64,000 nt of DNA from Ditibartonella choladocola (GTDB lineage Bacteria > Pseudomonadota > Alphaproteobacteria > Rhizobiales > Rhizobiaceae). Positions within the stretch are counted from its first letter, which is position 1. Every line of letters starts with the position of its first letter. The stretch lies in NCBI RefSeq assembly GCF_002007565.1, contig NZ_CP015625.1, positions 1 to 64,000 of the forward strand. The letters are read 5' to 3'. The notes below the pieces were generated by a model. That model searched no databases. It had not been told where the DNA came from and saw only the letters and a program-made list of their open reading frames with translations. Positions 45,468 through 54,860 of this stretch are shown piece after piece. Made by a program: the position numbers and the translations under genes.

Positions 45468-46421
45468 TCAAGCTTTTAGCAGGCTTTCGACCTTTTTTCT
45501 ATTGCTATTGACTGTGCAGGCTCTTAGCAGCTCGCCGGCTCCCTTATCAAGTAGCCGTTCCGCCAGAACCTTGCCCATTTCTTCAACGCCATAAGTACAA
45601 GTTGTCGCGTAATCGACAATCTGCTTCAAGCCGTCAACGCCTGTTACGGTGGCTTTCATATAAAGCATTGTGTTTTTCCATGTCGAGCAAACACCCACAG
45701 GCAAATTGCATCCGGCATTGAGATATTTCATCAATGAACGTTCGGCGTCGGTTTCGGCACGCGATTTTTTGCATTCAATTGCTTTAAGCAGTCTTAGAAT
45801 ATCGCGGTCGCCTTGACGGCATTCTATACCAAGAGCCCCTTGGGCAACAGCATAGGGGAATATTTGCGGATTGAGACATTCCATGCTGTCTTCAAAAAGG
45901 CCAAGCCGTTTTAATCCCGCAGCCGCAAGAATTGTCGCGTCAATACCGTTTTTGTCAACCGCACGGCGCAATCTCGGCGGTACATTGCCACGAACCGGCA
46001 CAATCTCGATATCCGGAAAGAACGATCTGAGCTGGGCAGCACGACGAATGGAGCCGGTGCCGATTTTATGATGATTGCTGCGAATATCATCAAATTTCAA
46101 GCCGCAAAGAACGTCACGCGGGTCTTCACGCTTGGGAACCGAAGCCAGAACAAGCCCTTCGGGCTGCACTGTCGGCAAATCTTTCAAAGAATGGACAACA
46201 ACATCCACTTCCCGATTCAACAATGCCTCTTCACCACTCTTGGTGAAAACACCGACATTGCCTATATCCTGAAAACTCGTGTGCTTATCTTTGTCACCTA
46301 CACAGCCAAGCAAGACAGTTTCAACTGTTAACGTAGGATCAAGCTCCCGCAAAAGCTTAGCCACACTTTCCGCTTGCACGCGCGCTAACGCACTTTTCCG
46401 TGTTCCAAGCCTTATCCGCAT
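45468..46421 (-). CDS. hemC: Hydroxymethylbilane synthase (porphobilinogen deaminase), unusual type
   Basis: Polymerises four porphobilinogen units for heme and cobalamin synthesis. The 317-residue protein keeps the substrate motif GTRKSALARVQ, the catalytic aspartate in HSLKDLPT, paired arginines in GTGSIRRAAQL, further arginines in VRGNVPPRLRR and the cofactor cysteine in LNAGCNLPVGV. The usual GDR...GGKGLFTKE block is altered to GDKDKH...GNVGVFTKSGEE. Several positions (GTRKSxLARxQ, YAVAQGALGIE) look more like animal/plant enzymes than like proteobacterial ones. It stands alone between grpE and the ABC genes, away from the usual partner hemD. Confidence 0.85.
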   Translation of the reverse strand: MRIRLGTRKSALARVQAESVAKLLRELDPTLTVETVLLGCVGDKDKHTSFQDIGNVGVFTKSGEEALLNREVDVVVHSLKDLPTVQPEGLVLASVPKREDPRDVLCGLKFDDIRSNHHKIGTGSIRRAAQLRSFFPDIEIVPVRGNVPPRLRRAVDKNGIDATILAAAGLKRLGLFEDSMECLNPQIFPYAVAQGALGIECRQGDRDILRLLKAIECKKSRAETDAERSLMKYLNAGCNLPVGVCSTWKNTMLYMKATVTGVDGLKQIVDYATTCTYGVEEMGKVLAERLLDKGAGELLRACTVNSNRKKVESLLKA

Positions 46422-46675
46422 AACTCTAAGCCTATTCCGTATATTCCAATAATCGAACTTCACACTCTTTAGAGCGTTTCTAAGAGTATCTAACTCAACT
46501 TGCGCATAAAAGAAAGTTCTCTTCGCTTAAATTGTGATTCAGAGTGTCATTTTCAAATTTTAAGGCAATTTTTCCTTAAAATGTCAGGAAAAGAAACAAA
46601 TAATTCTTTGTTTTGCGCGTTGATTATAACGTTTTTTTGAAGCGATATGTTGCGAGCCGGTGGCAAAAAATCAGG

Positions 46676-47443
46676 TTATCTTTGTCCATCCCAGAAAATG
46701 ATTCTGTGTTTTGCGAAACCGACAATCAGATGCATGATAACACCAATGAGCGCCAGAATAACAAGAATGGCGAATTGACCGGCAATGTTGAACTGCTCGT
46801 TGAACTGCATAAGCATTTTGCCCAACCCCTTTTGAGCGCCGACAAATTCGGCAACAATCGCGCCAATCAGGGCAAAGATAATGCCAAGGCCGAGACCTGC
46901 AAATACAAACGGCAGGGAAGCCGGCAATTTTACTTTCAGCAAAATCTGTATTTCGTTGGCACCGAAAGCCTTGAGCATCTGTATTTCTTCGCGTCCTGCC
47001 GATTGTAAACCGGCAATGACATTGATGAGCATGGGGAAAAACGAAATAAGTGCGGCCATAACAATTTTTGATGTGATGCCATAGCCGAACCATTGCAGAA
47101 AAATCGGTGCGAGAGCAACCGTCGGTATCGTCTGGAAGGCAATGATATAAGGCAAAAGTGCGAGCTGGAAAACGCGAACTTGCGAAATGGCAATGCCGAG
47201 AATTGCCGCAAGCACCAAGCCACAAATATAGCCGAGCAAAACTTCGACCATTGTAACACCGAGGTTATCCCAGAAAAGGGTTGACTGCAGCAGCCGCACG
47301 AGCTGGGAAAAAATGCGGCTGGGCGGTGGCAACAGATAGTTCGGAACCTGCCACAGCCACACGGATGTTTCCCAGAAGCCGACAACAAGAATAAAAACAA
47401 CAACAACAAGCAATGCTTGAAGCGTTTTTTCATTTTTAAACAT
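46676..47443 (-). CDS. NitT/TauT-type ABC transporter permease
   Basis: A 255-residue inner-membrane subunit with six hydrophobic segments, related to SsuC/TauC/ThiX. The loop that contacts the ATPase (EIQMLKAFGANEIQILLKVKLP) has the EAA-type GA...L..I.LP signature. It is the last gene of a three-gene unit: substrate-binding protein, ATPase, permease. The 65-bp gap to the ATPase gene contains no gene. Substrate is unknown. Confidence 0.9.
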   Translation of the reverse strand: MFKNEKTLQALLVVVVFILVVGFWETSVWLWQVPNYLLPPPSRIFSQLVRLLQSTLFWDNLGVTMVEVLLGYICGLVLAAILGIAISQVRVFQLALLPYIIAFQTIPTVALAPIFLQWFGYGITSKIVMAALISFFPMLINVIAGLQSAGREEIQMLKAFGANEIQILLKVKLPASLPFVFAGLGLGIIFALIGAIVAEFVGAQKGLGKMLMQFNEQFNIAGQFAILVILALIGVIMHLIVGFAKHRIIFWDGQR

Positions 47444-47508
47444 TGCCAGCCTTTCTGCGGTTTTGCCGATTTCTCAATCACAGGATTTGATGGATATGCA
47501 ACGGCAGT

Positions 47509-48294
47509 TCAACAATTCATACTAAAATTTTCAAAATGTTGTCTTATTTGGCCTAAAATTTTTCCGACTTTTTTATCTGTCAATTCCTGAAGTTCGCGCG
47601 GGCGGGGCAATTTGACATCGACAATTTCCTCGATATGGCCGGGACGCGGGCTCATCACCACCACCTTATCGGCAAGAAATACCGCTTCGGGAATGGAATG
47701 GGTAACAAAAAGCACGGTTTTTTTGCTTTCAAGCCAGATATTTTGCAATTCGCCATTCAAAACTTCGCGGGTCATTGCATCAAGCGCCCCGAATGGCTCA
47801 TCCATAAGCAGGACTTTCGGGTCACGGATAAGGGCGCGGCAAATTCCGGCACGTTGGCGCATTCCGCCTGAAAGCTCGGTGGGCAATTTGTTTTCAAACC
47901 CTTTAAGCCCCACTGTTTCCATCAACATCAAAGCACGGTCATAATATTGTTTTTTGTCAAGATGCATCAATTCGACCGGCAAGAGGATGTTTTGCAGGAT
48001 TGTGCGCCACGGAAGCAGCGTAGGGTCCTGAAAGACAAAGCCTACTTCCGGCGAAGGGCGGGTAACGGCGATGTCATTAAGCATGACTTCGCCGGAAAAA
48101 TTGTCAACAAGACCGGCAAGGATTTTAAGCAGAGTCGTTTTGCCACAACCGGATGGTCCCACGAGTGCAACAAAAGCACCTTCGGCTATTTCAAGATTGA
48201 CATCTTTCAACGCATCGATCGTGCCGTCTTTTTTACTTTCATAGCATTTGTGCAATCCCTTGATGGAGATAAGGGGTTTTTTGACAGACGGCAT
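47509..48294 (-). CDS. NitT/TauT-type ABC transporter ATP-binding protein
   Basis: A 261-residue ATPase of the SsuB/TauB class. Walker A is GPSGCGKTTLLK, the Q-loop FVFQDPTLLPW, the signature LSGGMRQRAGICRAL, Walker B VLLMDEPFGALD and the H-loop VTHSIPEA. All catalytic motifs are intact. The RPGHIEEIVDV segment is typical of nitrate/sulfonate/pyrimidine-precursor importers. It lies 47 bp after the binding-protein gene. Confidence 0.92.
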   Translation of the reverse strand: MPSVKKPLISIKGLHKCYESKKDGTIDALKDVNLEIAEGAFVALVGPSGCGKTTLLKILAGLVDNFSGEVMLNDIAVTRPSPEVGFVFQDPTLLPWRTILQNILLPVELMHLDKKQYYDRALMLMETVGLKGFENKLPTELSGGMRQRAGICRALIRDPKVLLMDEPFGALDAMTREVLNGELQNIWLESKKTVLFVTHSIPEAVFLADKVVVMSPRPGHIEEIVDVKLPRPRELQELTDKKVGKILGQIRQHFENFSMNC

Positions 48295-48341
48295 AGACGT
48301 TTTCTCGATCTTTCAGGTAAATAACCGTGGGTTTAGACGGA

Positions 48342-49412
48342 TTAATCCTTTTTAACAATTGCCTTGATATCGAAATTATAAATTTCCGGCATCAAGGAAT
48401 TGTTCCAAACGTCTTTTACATGAAGCAGGCGTTCGGTTGAACCTGTTTGATGCGCAAAAGACAAAACTGCTTGCCAGCGTTCATCAGGAATATCAAGCCA
48501 TTTTCCCCAACTTGCCGGATCCGGTTTGTCAGCCGGTGTCGAATCGGCAAGTGCTATGGCCATTGCTTCGGCAGTATTTTTGGCATCCTGTCCTGTCGGA
48601 TTATCAGAACCTCCCAGTTCGGGGAATTCTTTAAAAGCAAGTTTCAAGGCACTATCGGGATAAAGTTTGGTGTAAATCATGCCTTTATAGGCAGCGCGTG
48701 CAAAAGCCGAAAGTTCATGTGGCTTGTCATCGAATATTTTCTGGCTTGTGACCATAGTAACGCTGAAAAGGCGGTTCATTTCTTCAGGGCGTTGCAAAAG
48801 ATCGAATTCAACGCCGTTTTGACGCATAACGGTAAAACTGTCGGAATAGCTGTCGACTGCGTCGATATCCTTCGCATTGAGCGCGGCTGCCGCGCGCGCA
48901 CCTGCACCAACAGGGACAATTGTAACGTCATTTTCTTTCAAGCCGGCAATTTTTAAATTCGCCCGTAAATCGGCATAAGAAGCCGAAGCCAGACTGATTA
49001 CGCCCACCCGTTTTCCTTTAAGATCGGCAATGGATTTGATAGTGGAGCCTTTCGGGACACCGATAAAATAAGGCCATCTGACCGTTATTCCGGCAAATGC
49101 CTTGAGCGGCACACCTTTATCAACGGCAGCGGCAATATTGGCAGATGACGCATAGGCAATATCGGCAGAACCGGATGCAACTGCCTGAAGAGCTGCTGTG
49201 GAGCCATCGGTAAAGAGCAATGACGGATTGATATTTTCTTCCTGAAAATAGCCGAGTTGTTTGGGAATGGCATAGGTAAATGTTTCTTCCGCCGGCGTTG
49301 TTGTGCTGCGGGCGAGTGCCAGAACAAAATGCACAGGTTCGGCAAATCCGGATAGAGTGAAAAATAAAAACGCATTCAGTAGTACAACGGCATGGATGAA
49401 AACGGCTTTCAT
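48342..49412 (-). CDS. ABC transporter substrate-binding protein (NMT1/SsuA type)
   Basis: A periplasmic binding protein of 356 residues. The signal peptide (1-25) ends in SGFAEP. The NMT1/THI5-like fold shows IPKQLGYFQEENINPSL, LQAVASGSADIAYASSANI and LKGKRVGVISLASASYADL. It delivers a small nitrogen- or sulfur-containing compound, possibly an aliphatic sulfonate or thiamine precursor; the sequence does not decide. The ATG at 49412 follows AAAGGAGAGC, a strong ribosome binding site; the open frame upstream lacks one. First gene of the transporter unit. Confidence 0.9.
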   Translation of the reverse strand: MKAVFIHAVVLLNAFLFFTLSGFAEPVHFVLALARSTTTPAEETFTYAIPKQLGYFQEENINPSLLFTDGSTAALQAVASGSADIAYASSANIAAAVDKGVPLKAFAGITVRWPYFIGVPKGSTIKSIADLKGKRVGVISLASASYADLRANLKIAGLKENDVTIVPVGAGARAAAALNAKDIDAVDSYSDSFTVMRQNGVEFDLLQRPEEMNRLFSVTMVTSQKIFDDKPHELSAFARAAYKGMIYTKLYPDSALKLAFKEFPELGGSDNPTGQDAKNTAEAMAIALADSTPADKPDPASWGKWLDIPDERWQAVLSFAHQTGSTERLLHVKDVWNNSLMPEIYNFDIKAIVKKD

Positions 49413-49582
49413 GGGATGCTCTCCTTTGTACTTTCCGTAAAACAAATGCAGCCCATAAAACAGATGTGGCTTGCGGAAAGGGGCGGACAATGACAGGGCC
49501 TATCCGGAAAGTATCCCATCTCTAGCCGATAAGTGCAATAGAAGCGGAAGTTTTAATATATTTACCGGCGTTTGATTTACGT

Positions 49583-50656
49583 CTATTTGAGAAGTCGCGA
49601 GACAAGTTGGGCAGTATAGTCGACCATCGGAACAATACGCGCATAATTCAAACGGGTTGGCCCGATAACGCCGAGAGCGCCAAGAACATGCTGGTTTGAA
49701 TCGCAATAAGGCGCAACGATAAGAGAGGAGCCGGATAACGAAAACAACTTGTTTTCAGAACCGATAAAAATACGCACACCTGAACCTTCCTCGGCGAGAT
49801 CAAGAAGCTGCATCATGCTTTCACGTGTTTCAAGATCATCAAAAAGATGGCGCAAACGTTCAATATCTTCTGCGGCTTTGACATCTTCCAGAAGGTTGCC
49901 GCGCCCGCGCACAATAAGTTGGGTTTTGCGCCCCTGATCTTCGCCTCCCCAAACGGCAAGCCCCTGATCGACGAGATGTTGCGACAATTCATCAAGAGCT
50001 GCCTTGGTCTCTTCTCTCTGCCTCGAGATTTCAGCCTTGGCTTCGCTTAAAGTTCGTCCCTGAATATGGGCGTTCAGAAAATTGGTGGCTTCGCTTAATT
50101 GCGACAATGTTACCCCTTCGGGCAAATTGACAATACGATTTTCCACATCACCATTTTGGGTTACGAGAACTGCCATGGCGCGGGAAGAATCAAGCCGTAC
50201 AAATTCGATATGTTTGAGTGTTCCTTCGTTTTTTGTCGACAAAACCAGTCCGGCACCACGTGAAAGACCGGATAGAATCTGGCTCGCACCGGTCAGGAAT
50301 TGTTCGACCGATTGGCTATGACCGGCTTCTTCAACCTGTGTTTCTATGGCTTTGCGTTCGTCTTCCGGAAGGTCGCCAACTTCGATAAAAGCGTCGACAA
50401 AAAACCTCAAACCCGATTGTGTCGGCATACGACCGGCAGAAATATGGGGCGAATAGATAAGGCCGAGATGTTCGAGATCGCTCATAATTGTGCGAATGGT
50501 CGCCGGAGAAAGGCTTTGTGGCAATTGTCGGGACAGATTGGCCGACCCGACCGGGTCTCCTTCGCTCAAATAGGTTTCGACAATTCGCCTGAAAATATCG
50601 CGGGATCTTTCGTCGAGACTTTTCAATTCATCCGGAATGGTGGCGTGTTTCATCAT
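49583..50656 (-). CDS. hrcA: Heat-inducible transcription repressor HrcA
   Basis: Represses chaperone genes by binding CIRCE; GroEL controls its activity. The 357-residue protein has an N-terminal winged helix ([32 protein letters not shown] with [11 protein letters not shown]) and the C-terminal dimerisation region with [12 protein letters not shown] and [20 protein letters not shown]. Length is normal. It is divergent from rph, as in other rhizobia, but its usual downstream partner grpE has been displaced. ATG 50653 is an equally possible start. Confidence 0.95.
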   Translation of the reverse strand: MMKHATIPDELKSLDERSRDIFRRIVETYLSEGDPVGSANLSRQLPQSLSPATIRTIMSDLEHLGLIYSPHISAGRMPTQSGLRFFVDAFIEVGDLPEDERKAIETQVEEAGHSQSVEQFLTGASQILSGLSRGAGLVLSTKNEGTLKHIEFVRLDSSRAMAVLVTQNGDVENRIVNLPEGVTLSQLSEATNFLNAHIQGRTLSEAKAEISRQREETKAALDELSQHLVDQGLAVWGGEDQGRKTQLIVRGRGNLLEDVKAAEDIERLRHLFDDLETRESMMQLLDLAEEGSGVRIFIGSENKLFSLSGSSLIVAPYCDSNQHVLGALGVIGPTRLNYARIVPMVDYTAQLVSRLLK

Positions 50657-50760
50657 ATTCCTTCAATGACAGAATTTCTTTCCTTCTATATAAGTTTTGC
50701 CAAACACGGGTCAAATGGTCTAAAGATGCTTCAAACAACGCTTCAGGGAAAGGAATATTT

Positions 50761-51480
50761 ATGCGCCCGTCCAATCGTGCCAGCAACGAGATGCGTGCCG
50801 TTTCGTTTGAACGTCATGTGAACAAACATGCCGAAGGGTCATGTCTGGTCAAGTTCGGTGATACCCATGTGTTATGTACAGCAAGCCTTGAAGAACGTGT
50901 CCCCAACTGGATGCGCAATTCCGGCAAAGGATGGGTTACCGCCGAATATGGTATGTTGCCCCGTTCAACCGGTGAAAGAATGCGCCGCGAGGCCGCTTCG
51001 GGCAAACAGGGTGGGCGCACCATGGAAATCCAGCGTCTCATCGGCCGCTCGTTGCGTTCGGTCGTTGATTTGAAAGCCTTGGGCGAAATGCAGATTACGA
51101 TTGATTGTGATGTTATTCAGGCTGATGGCGGAACCCGCACAGCATCAATCACCGGCGCATGGGTTGCCCTTTATGATTGTCTGGGTTTTATGGAAACACG
51201 CCAGATGGTTTTGCGCAATAAGGTACTGAAAGACCATGTTGCAGCAATTTCCTGCGGTATTTATCAGGGAACGCCGGTGCTCGATCTCGATTATGCAGAA
51301 GATTCCAATGCCGAAACCGATGCCAATTTCGTGATGACCGGCAAAGGCGGAATTGTCGAAATACAGGGCACTGCAGAAGGCGACCCGTTCAGTGAAGAGC
51401 AGTTTTCAACATTGATGTCTCTGGCAAAAAGCGGCATTCATGATTTGATTGAATTGCAGAAGAAAGTGATAGCTTCCTGA
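50761..51480 (+). CDS. rph: Ribonuclease PH
   Basis: Phosphorolytic 3'-5' exoribonuclease that trims tRNA 3' ends. The 239-residue protein begins [17 protein letters not shown]. It has [20 protein letters not shown], which binds RNA and phosphate, [18 protein letters not shown] and [20 protein letters not shown]. Length is as in other bacteria. AAAGGAA precedes the ATG. rdgB and hemW follow on the same strand with short gaps, forming a conserved three-gene unit. Confidence 0.95.
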   Translation: MRPSNRASNEMRAVSFERHVNKHAEGSCLVKFGDTHVLCTASLEERVPNWMRNSGKGWVTAEYGMLPRSTGERMRREAASGKQGGRTMEIQRLIGRSLRSVVDLKALGEMQITIDCDVIQADGGTRTASITGAWVALYDCLGFMETRQMVLRNKVLKDHVAAISCGIYQGTPVLDLDYAEDSNAETDANFVMTGKGGIVEIQGTAEGDPFSEEQFSTLMSLAKSGIHDLIELQKKVIAS

Positions 51481-51493
51481 AAGGTGATTATCG

Positions 51494-52138
51494 ATGAGAA
51501 AGCTTGAAGGGAAAAAACTGGTTGTTGCAACGCATAATTCCGGAAAACTCAGGGAAATAGCCGATCTTATTGGCCCGTTCGGGTTTGAAACCACATCGGC
51601 GGGTGAATTGGGATTGGAAGAACCGGAAGAAACCGGCACGAAATTTGAAGAAAACGCCTATATCAAGGCTTTTTTTGCAGCCAAATCGACAGGTTTGCCG
51701 GCATTGTCGGACGATTCAGGACTTGAGGCAGACGCTCTTGACAAGGCACCCGGCGTTTATACTGCCGATTGGGCGATAGAACCTGACGGACACCGCGATT
51801 TCGACAAAGCAATGAAAAAAGTTGAAGATGCATTGGAAAAGAAAGGTGCAACAACGCCTGATAAACGGCATGGCCGTTTTGTCTCGGTGCTTTGCCTTGC
51901 CTGGCCTGATGGACATGCGGAATATTTTCGCGGTGAAATCGAAGGCACTTTGGTCTGGCCGCCGCGTGGCAAAAAGGGTTTCGGTTTCGATCCTATCTTC
52001 CAGCCGGAAGGTTATGACAAAACATTCGGTGAAATGACGGCAGAGGAAAAACATGGTTGGAAGCCGGGCGACAAACATGCTTTGTCACACCGCGCACGGG
52101 CGTTCAAACAATTTGCCGAAGCGTTACTGGAAAACTGA
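51494..52138 (+). CDS. rdgB: XTP/dITP diphosphatase (RdgB/HAM1)
   Basis: Hydrolyses dITP, ITP and XTP to monophosphates, keeping deaminated purines out of DNA and RNA. The 214-residue protein shows [14 protein letters not shown] at the N-terminus, [26 protein letters not shown] with the catalytic acidic residues, [12 protein letters not shown] and the C-terminal LSHRARAF. It starts 13 bp after rph and its stop overlaps the hemW ATG by one base (TGATG). Confidence 0.95.
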   Translation: MRKLEGKKLVVATHNSGKLREIADLIGPFGFETTSAGELGLEEPEETGTKFEENAYIKAFFAAKSTGLPALSDDSGLEADALDKAPGVYTADWAIEPDGHRDFDKAMKKVEDALEKKGATTPDKRHGRFVSVLCLAWPDGHAEYFRGEIEGTLVWPPRGKKGFGFDPIFQPEGYDKTFGEMTAEEKHGWKPGDKHALSHRARAFKQFAEALLEN

Positions 52139-53298
52139 TGGACGAGCCATTCGGTATTTACGTCCATTGGCCGTTTTGTGCCGCCAAATGTCCTTATTGC
52201 GACTTCAATTCCTATGTCCGGTTGAAAGGCGTGGATGAAGACCGTTTTGCCAAAGCTTTTGCAAGAGAAATGGCAACAGTGCGTGAATGGACAGGAGCCC
52301 ATAAGGCAACGACTGTTTTTATCGGCGGTGGTACGCCATCGCTGATGTCGCCAAAAACAGTCGAATCACTCTTGAAAAGCATTGATCGTTATTGGCCGAT
52401 TGTGGACAATGCCGAAATTACAATGGAAGCCAATCCTTCAAGCGTCGAGGCCGGGCGTTTTCATGGTTATCGTTCAGCCGGTGTCAACCGGCTTTCCTTG
52501 GGCGTCCAGTCATTGAACGATGAAGAATTGAAACGCTTGGGGCGCATTCATAATGTCGAACAGGCACGTTTTGCTATTGGCCTTGCACGCGAGATTTTCC
52601 CACGGCTTTCCTTTGACCTTATTTATGCGCGCCCCAACCAGACATTGCATTCGTGGAAACATGAACTGGAAGAAGCAATTGATCTCGCAGCCGACCATCT
52701 TTCGCTTTATCAATTGACCATTGAAGAAGGCACGGGGTTTGACAGGCTCTATAAAGCCGGAAAGCTTAAATTGCCGGAGGCGGATTTGAGTGCCGATCTT
52801 TATGATCTCACACAGGAAATAACCGAAAGTCGCGGGCTTCCTGCTTATGAAATATCCAATCATGCAGCCGCCAATGCGCAGTCGCAACACAATCTCATTT
52901 ATTGGCGCTATCAGCAATATGTCGGTATTGGTCCGGGGGCGCATGGCAGGTTTCTTCCTGTTTCAAATGGCGATTTTCCGGATCGGCGATTGGTAACGAT
53001 CACCGAAAAAATCCCCGAACGCTGGTTGGAACTGGTTGAAAAACAAGGTCACGGTATTGTTGAAGAAGAACATTTGACAAAAAGTGAACAGGCGGAAGAA
53101 ATGGTCTTGATGGGTCTGCGCCTCACCGAAGGGCTTGATCTTGCCCGCTACGAGAAACTGGCAAATCACGGATTGAACCAGAAAAAAGTTGCCGATCTTC
53201 AACAACAAGGCCTTGTAGAAATGGTGGGCAATAGCCGCATCCGTGCAACAGGAAAAGGCCGCATGGTGCTGAATTATATTATCAGCGAACTGGCTTGA
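52138..53298 (+). CDS. hemW: Radical SAM family heme chaperone HemW
   Basis: A 386-residue protein related to HemN that binds heme and inserts it into respiratory enzymes; it lacks HemN's decarboxylase function. The radical SAM motif CAAKCPYCDF is near residue 15, followed by FIGGGTPSLM, LGVQSLNDEELKRLGRIH and the C-terminal HemN domain (GIGPGAHGR). The ATG at 52138 overlaps the rdgB stop; the open frame extends further into rdgB without support. The missing extra cysteine of HemN's CxxxCxxCxC (here CPYCDF) fits HemW. Confidence 0.93.
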   Translation: MDEPFGIYVHWPFCAAKCPYCDFNSYVRLKGVDEDRFAKAFAREMATVREWTGAHKATTVFIGGGTPSLMSPKTVESLLKSIDRYWPIVDNAEITMEANPSSVEAGRFHGYRSAGVNRLSLGVQSLNDEELKRLGRIHNVEQARFAIGLAREIFPRLSFDLIYARPNQTLHSWKHELEEAIDLAADHLSLYQLTIEEGTGFDRLYKAGKLKLPEADLSADLYDLTQEITESRGLPAYEISNHAAANAQSQHNLIYWRYQQYVGIGPGAHGRFLPVSNGDFPDRRLVTITEKIPERWLELVEKQGHGIVEEEHLTKSEQAEEMVLMGLRLTEGLDLARYEKLANHGLNQKKVADLQQQGLVEMVGNSRIRATGKGRMVLNYIISELA

Positions 53299-53728
53299 GC
53301 TTTTTTATTCGCTTTTATTCGCGTTATTTATAGCTTGAAACAAGTGACCGGAGCGGCTTGAAAATTCAATATTGAATAGGGTTTAACTGGCTTTAACAGG
53401 TGATGAAAAATCCCCGATAAAGATCAAGCGTGCTGTGACGTGATGGTTATCAACCCATTTATTATGAAGTGACTATTATGAAGTGACGATTGTAACCCCT
53501 GTCATATTATAAAATGTTCGCCATTTCAGGCTTCTGTCAGAGTGATACCACTCCCGCCCGATATTACTGTTTTATATGTTTTTCTTCGTTTGATACGAAT
53601 AGTGTGGCAGTTGTCTTTTGCACAATTGATAGTGTGAAAAATCCTCTCTGTTAGAAAAAGTTCTTTCAAATCAACAAAATCAATTATGTCTATAAAAAGC
53701 ACAAAATGAACAATAACCGCGCCTTAAT

Positions 53729-53743
53729 TGCGCAAAATACGCA
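53729..53743. promoter_or_regulatory. Operator-like repeat, copy 1 (TGCGCAAAATACGCA)
   Basis: A 15-bp sequence with inverted ends (TGCG-N7-CGCA), repeated exactly at 53781-53795. A binding site for the DeoR-type regulator at the end of the operon is the obvious guess. Confidence 0.6.
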
Positions 53744-53780
53744 TTTTTAAGCTTAATATTGGCATTTACAATTGACGAAC

Positions 53781-53795
53781 TGCGCAAAATACGCA
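53781..53795. promoter_or_regulatory. Operator-like repeat, copy 2 (TGCGCAAAATACGCA)
   Basis: Exact copy of 53729-53743, offset by 52 bp, close to five helical turns, so proteins bound at the two sites would face the same side of the DNA. Confidence 0.6.
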
Positions 53796-53861
53796 ATTAA
53801 TATCCTTGAAGAGTACGAATTGTCTCGATTTGTGGAGGCAAATTTCAGGGAGTGAATCGAA

Positions 53862-54848
53862 ATGCAAATACCTATAAAACGCGGGATTGAAAAAGTACCT
53901 GGAGGAATGATGGTTGTTCCCCTCCTGATTGGTGCAGTGATAGCTACTTTTTTCCCTGAAGCGCCGGGGTTTTTCGGTTCATTCACCGGAGCGCTTTTTA
54001 AAGGTTCGTTGCCGATACTGGCAGTTTTTTATGTTTGTATGGGGGCAAGCATCAATTTTAAAGCAGCTCCCTACATTATTAAAAAAGGTGGAACATTATT
54101 TATCGTGAAGGTGGGCATAGCCATTCTGGTTGGTGTTATTGCCGGCAGGTTTTTAGGTGAGGCGCCGATTACTTCCGGTATTTTTGCGGGCGTTTCGACC
54201 TTGGCACTGGTGGCAGCTCTGAACGATACAAATGGCGGTCTTTATATGGCACTGATGGGGCAATACGGGCGCCCGCGCGATGTCGGAGCCTATACGATCA
54301 TGTGTTTGGAGTCAGGACCGTTTCTAACTATGATTACATTAGGAGTGGCGGGGCTTTCTGCCTTCCCATGGCAAGCATTGGTTGGCAGCATTTTACCACT
54401 GGTTGTCGGAATGATATTGGGTAATCTCGACAAGGAAATGCGTGAATTTCTTGGTAAAGCCAGCGGTGTGATGATTCCGTTTTTTGCTTTCGCCCTTGGA
54501 GGTTCACTTGATCTTTCCAAGGTCTGGCAAGCCGGACTTTTAGGACTTGCCATGGGAGTGGGCGTGGTCATCATTACCGGAATTCCGCTGTTTTTTGCCG
54601 ACAGGTTAACCGGCGGCACAGGTGTTGCCGGTGTAGCGGCTGCATCCACAGCCGGTAATGCTGCCGCCGTACCGGCAATTGTCGCTTCCGCCAATCCGGC
54701 TTATGCAGATGCAGCAATTCCGGCAACAATGCTTGTTGCGGCCTGCGTTGTGGTGACAACAGTATTAGTGCCATTCGTTACAGCCTGGGTTTCTAAAAAA
54801 TACGGGAGACCGGTAGCAGAAGCCGGAGAAGAAACCGGTTTGGAATAA
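53862..54848 (+). CDS. KdgT-family (2-keto-3-deoxygluconate permease-like) transporter
   Basis: A 328-residue inner-membrane symporter with about ten hydrophobic segments. It belongs to the KdgT family, shown by [66 protein letters not shown] and [14 protein letters not shown]. Given the kinase and PdxA2 genes directly downstream, the likely substrate is a four-carbon acid sugar such as D-threonate or D-erythronate rather than ketodeoxygluconate; this is inference. An AGGGAGTG sequence precedes the ATG. First gene of the operon. Confidence 0.88.
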   Translation: MQIPIKRGIEKVPGGMMVVPLLIGAVIATFFPEAPGFFGSFTGALFKGSLPILAVFYVCMGASINFKAAPYIIKKGGTLFIVKVGIAILVGVIAGRFLGEAPITSGIFAGVSTLALVAALNDTNGGLYMALMGQYGRPRDVGAYTIMCLESGPFLTMITLGVAGLSAFPWQALVGSILPLVVGMILGNLDKEMREFLGKASGVMIPFFAFALGGSLDLSKVWQAGLLGLAMGVGVVIITGIPLFFADRLTGGTGVAGVAAASTAGNAAAVPAIVASANPAYADAAIPATMLVAACVVVTTVLVPFVTAWVSKKYGRPVAEAGEETGLE

Positions 54849-54860
54849 GGGAGTGGCATT

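Larger units (their letters stand above)
53299..53861. other. Regulatory intergenic region before the acid-sugar operon
   Basis: About 560 bp with no supported gene. It has a direct repeat ATTATGAAGTGAC (two copies at about 53461-53488) and, near the operon, two identical 15-bp operator-like sequences at 53729-53743 and 53781-53795. A GGAGG at 53837-53841 lies upstream of the transporter gene. Confidence 0.5.
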
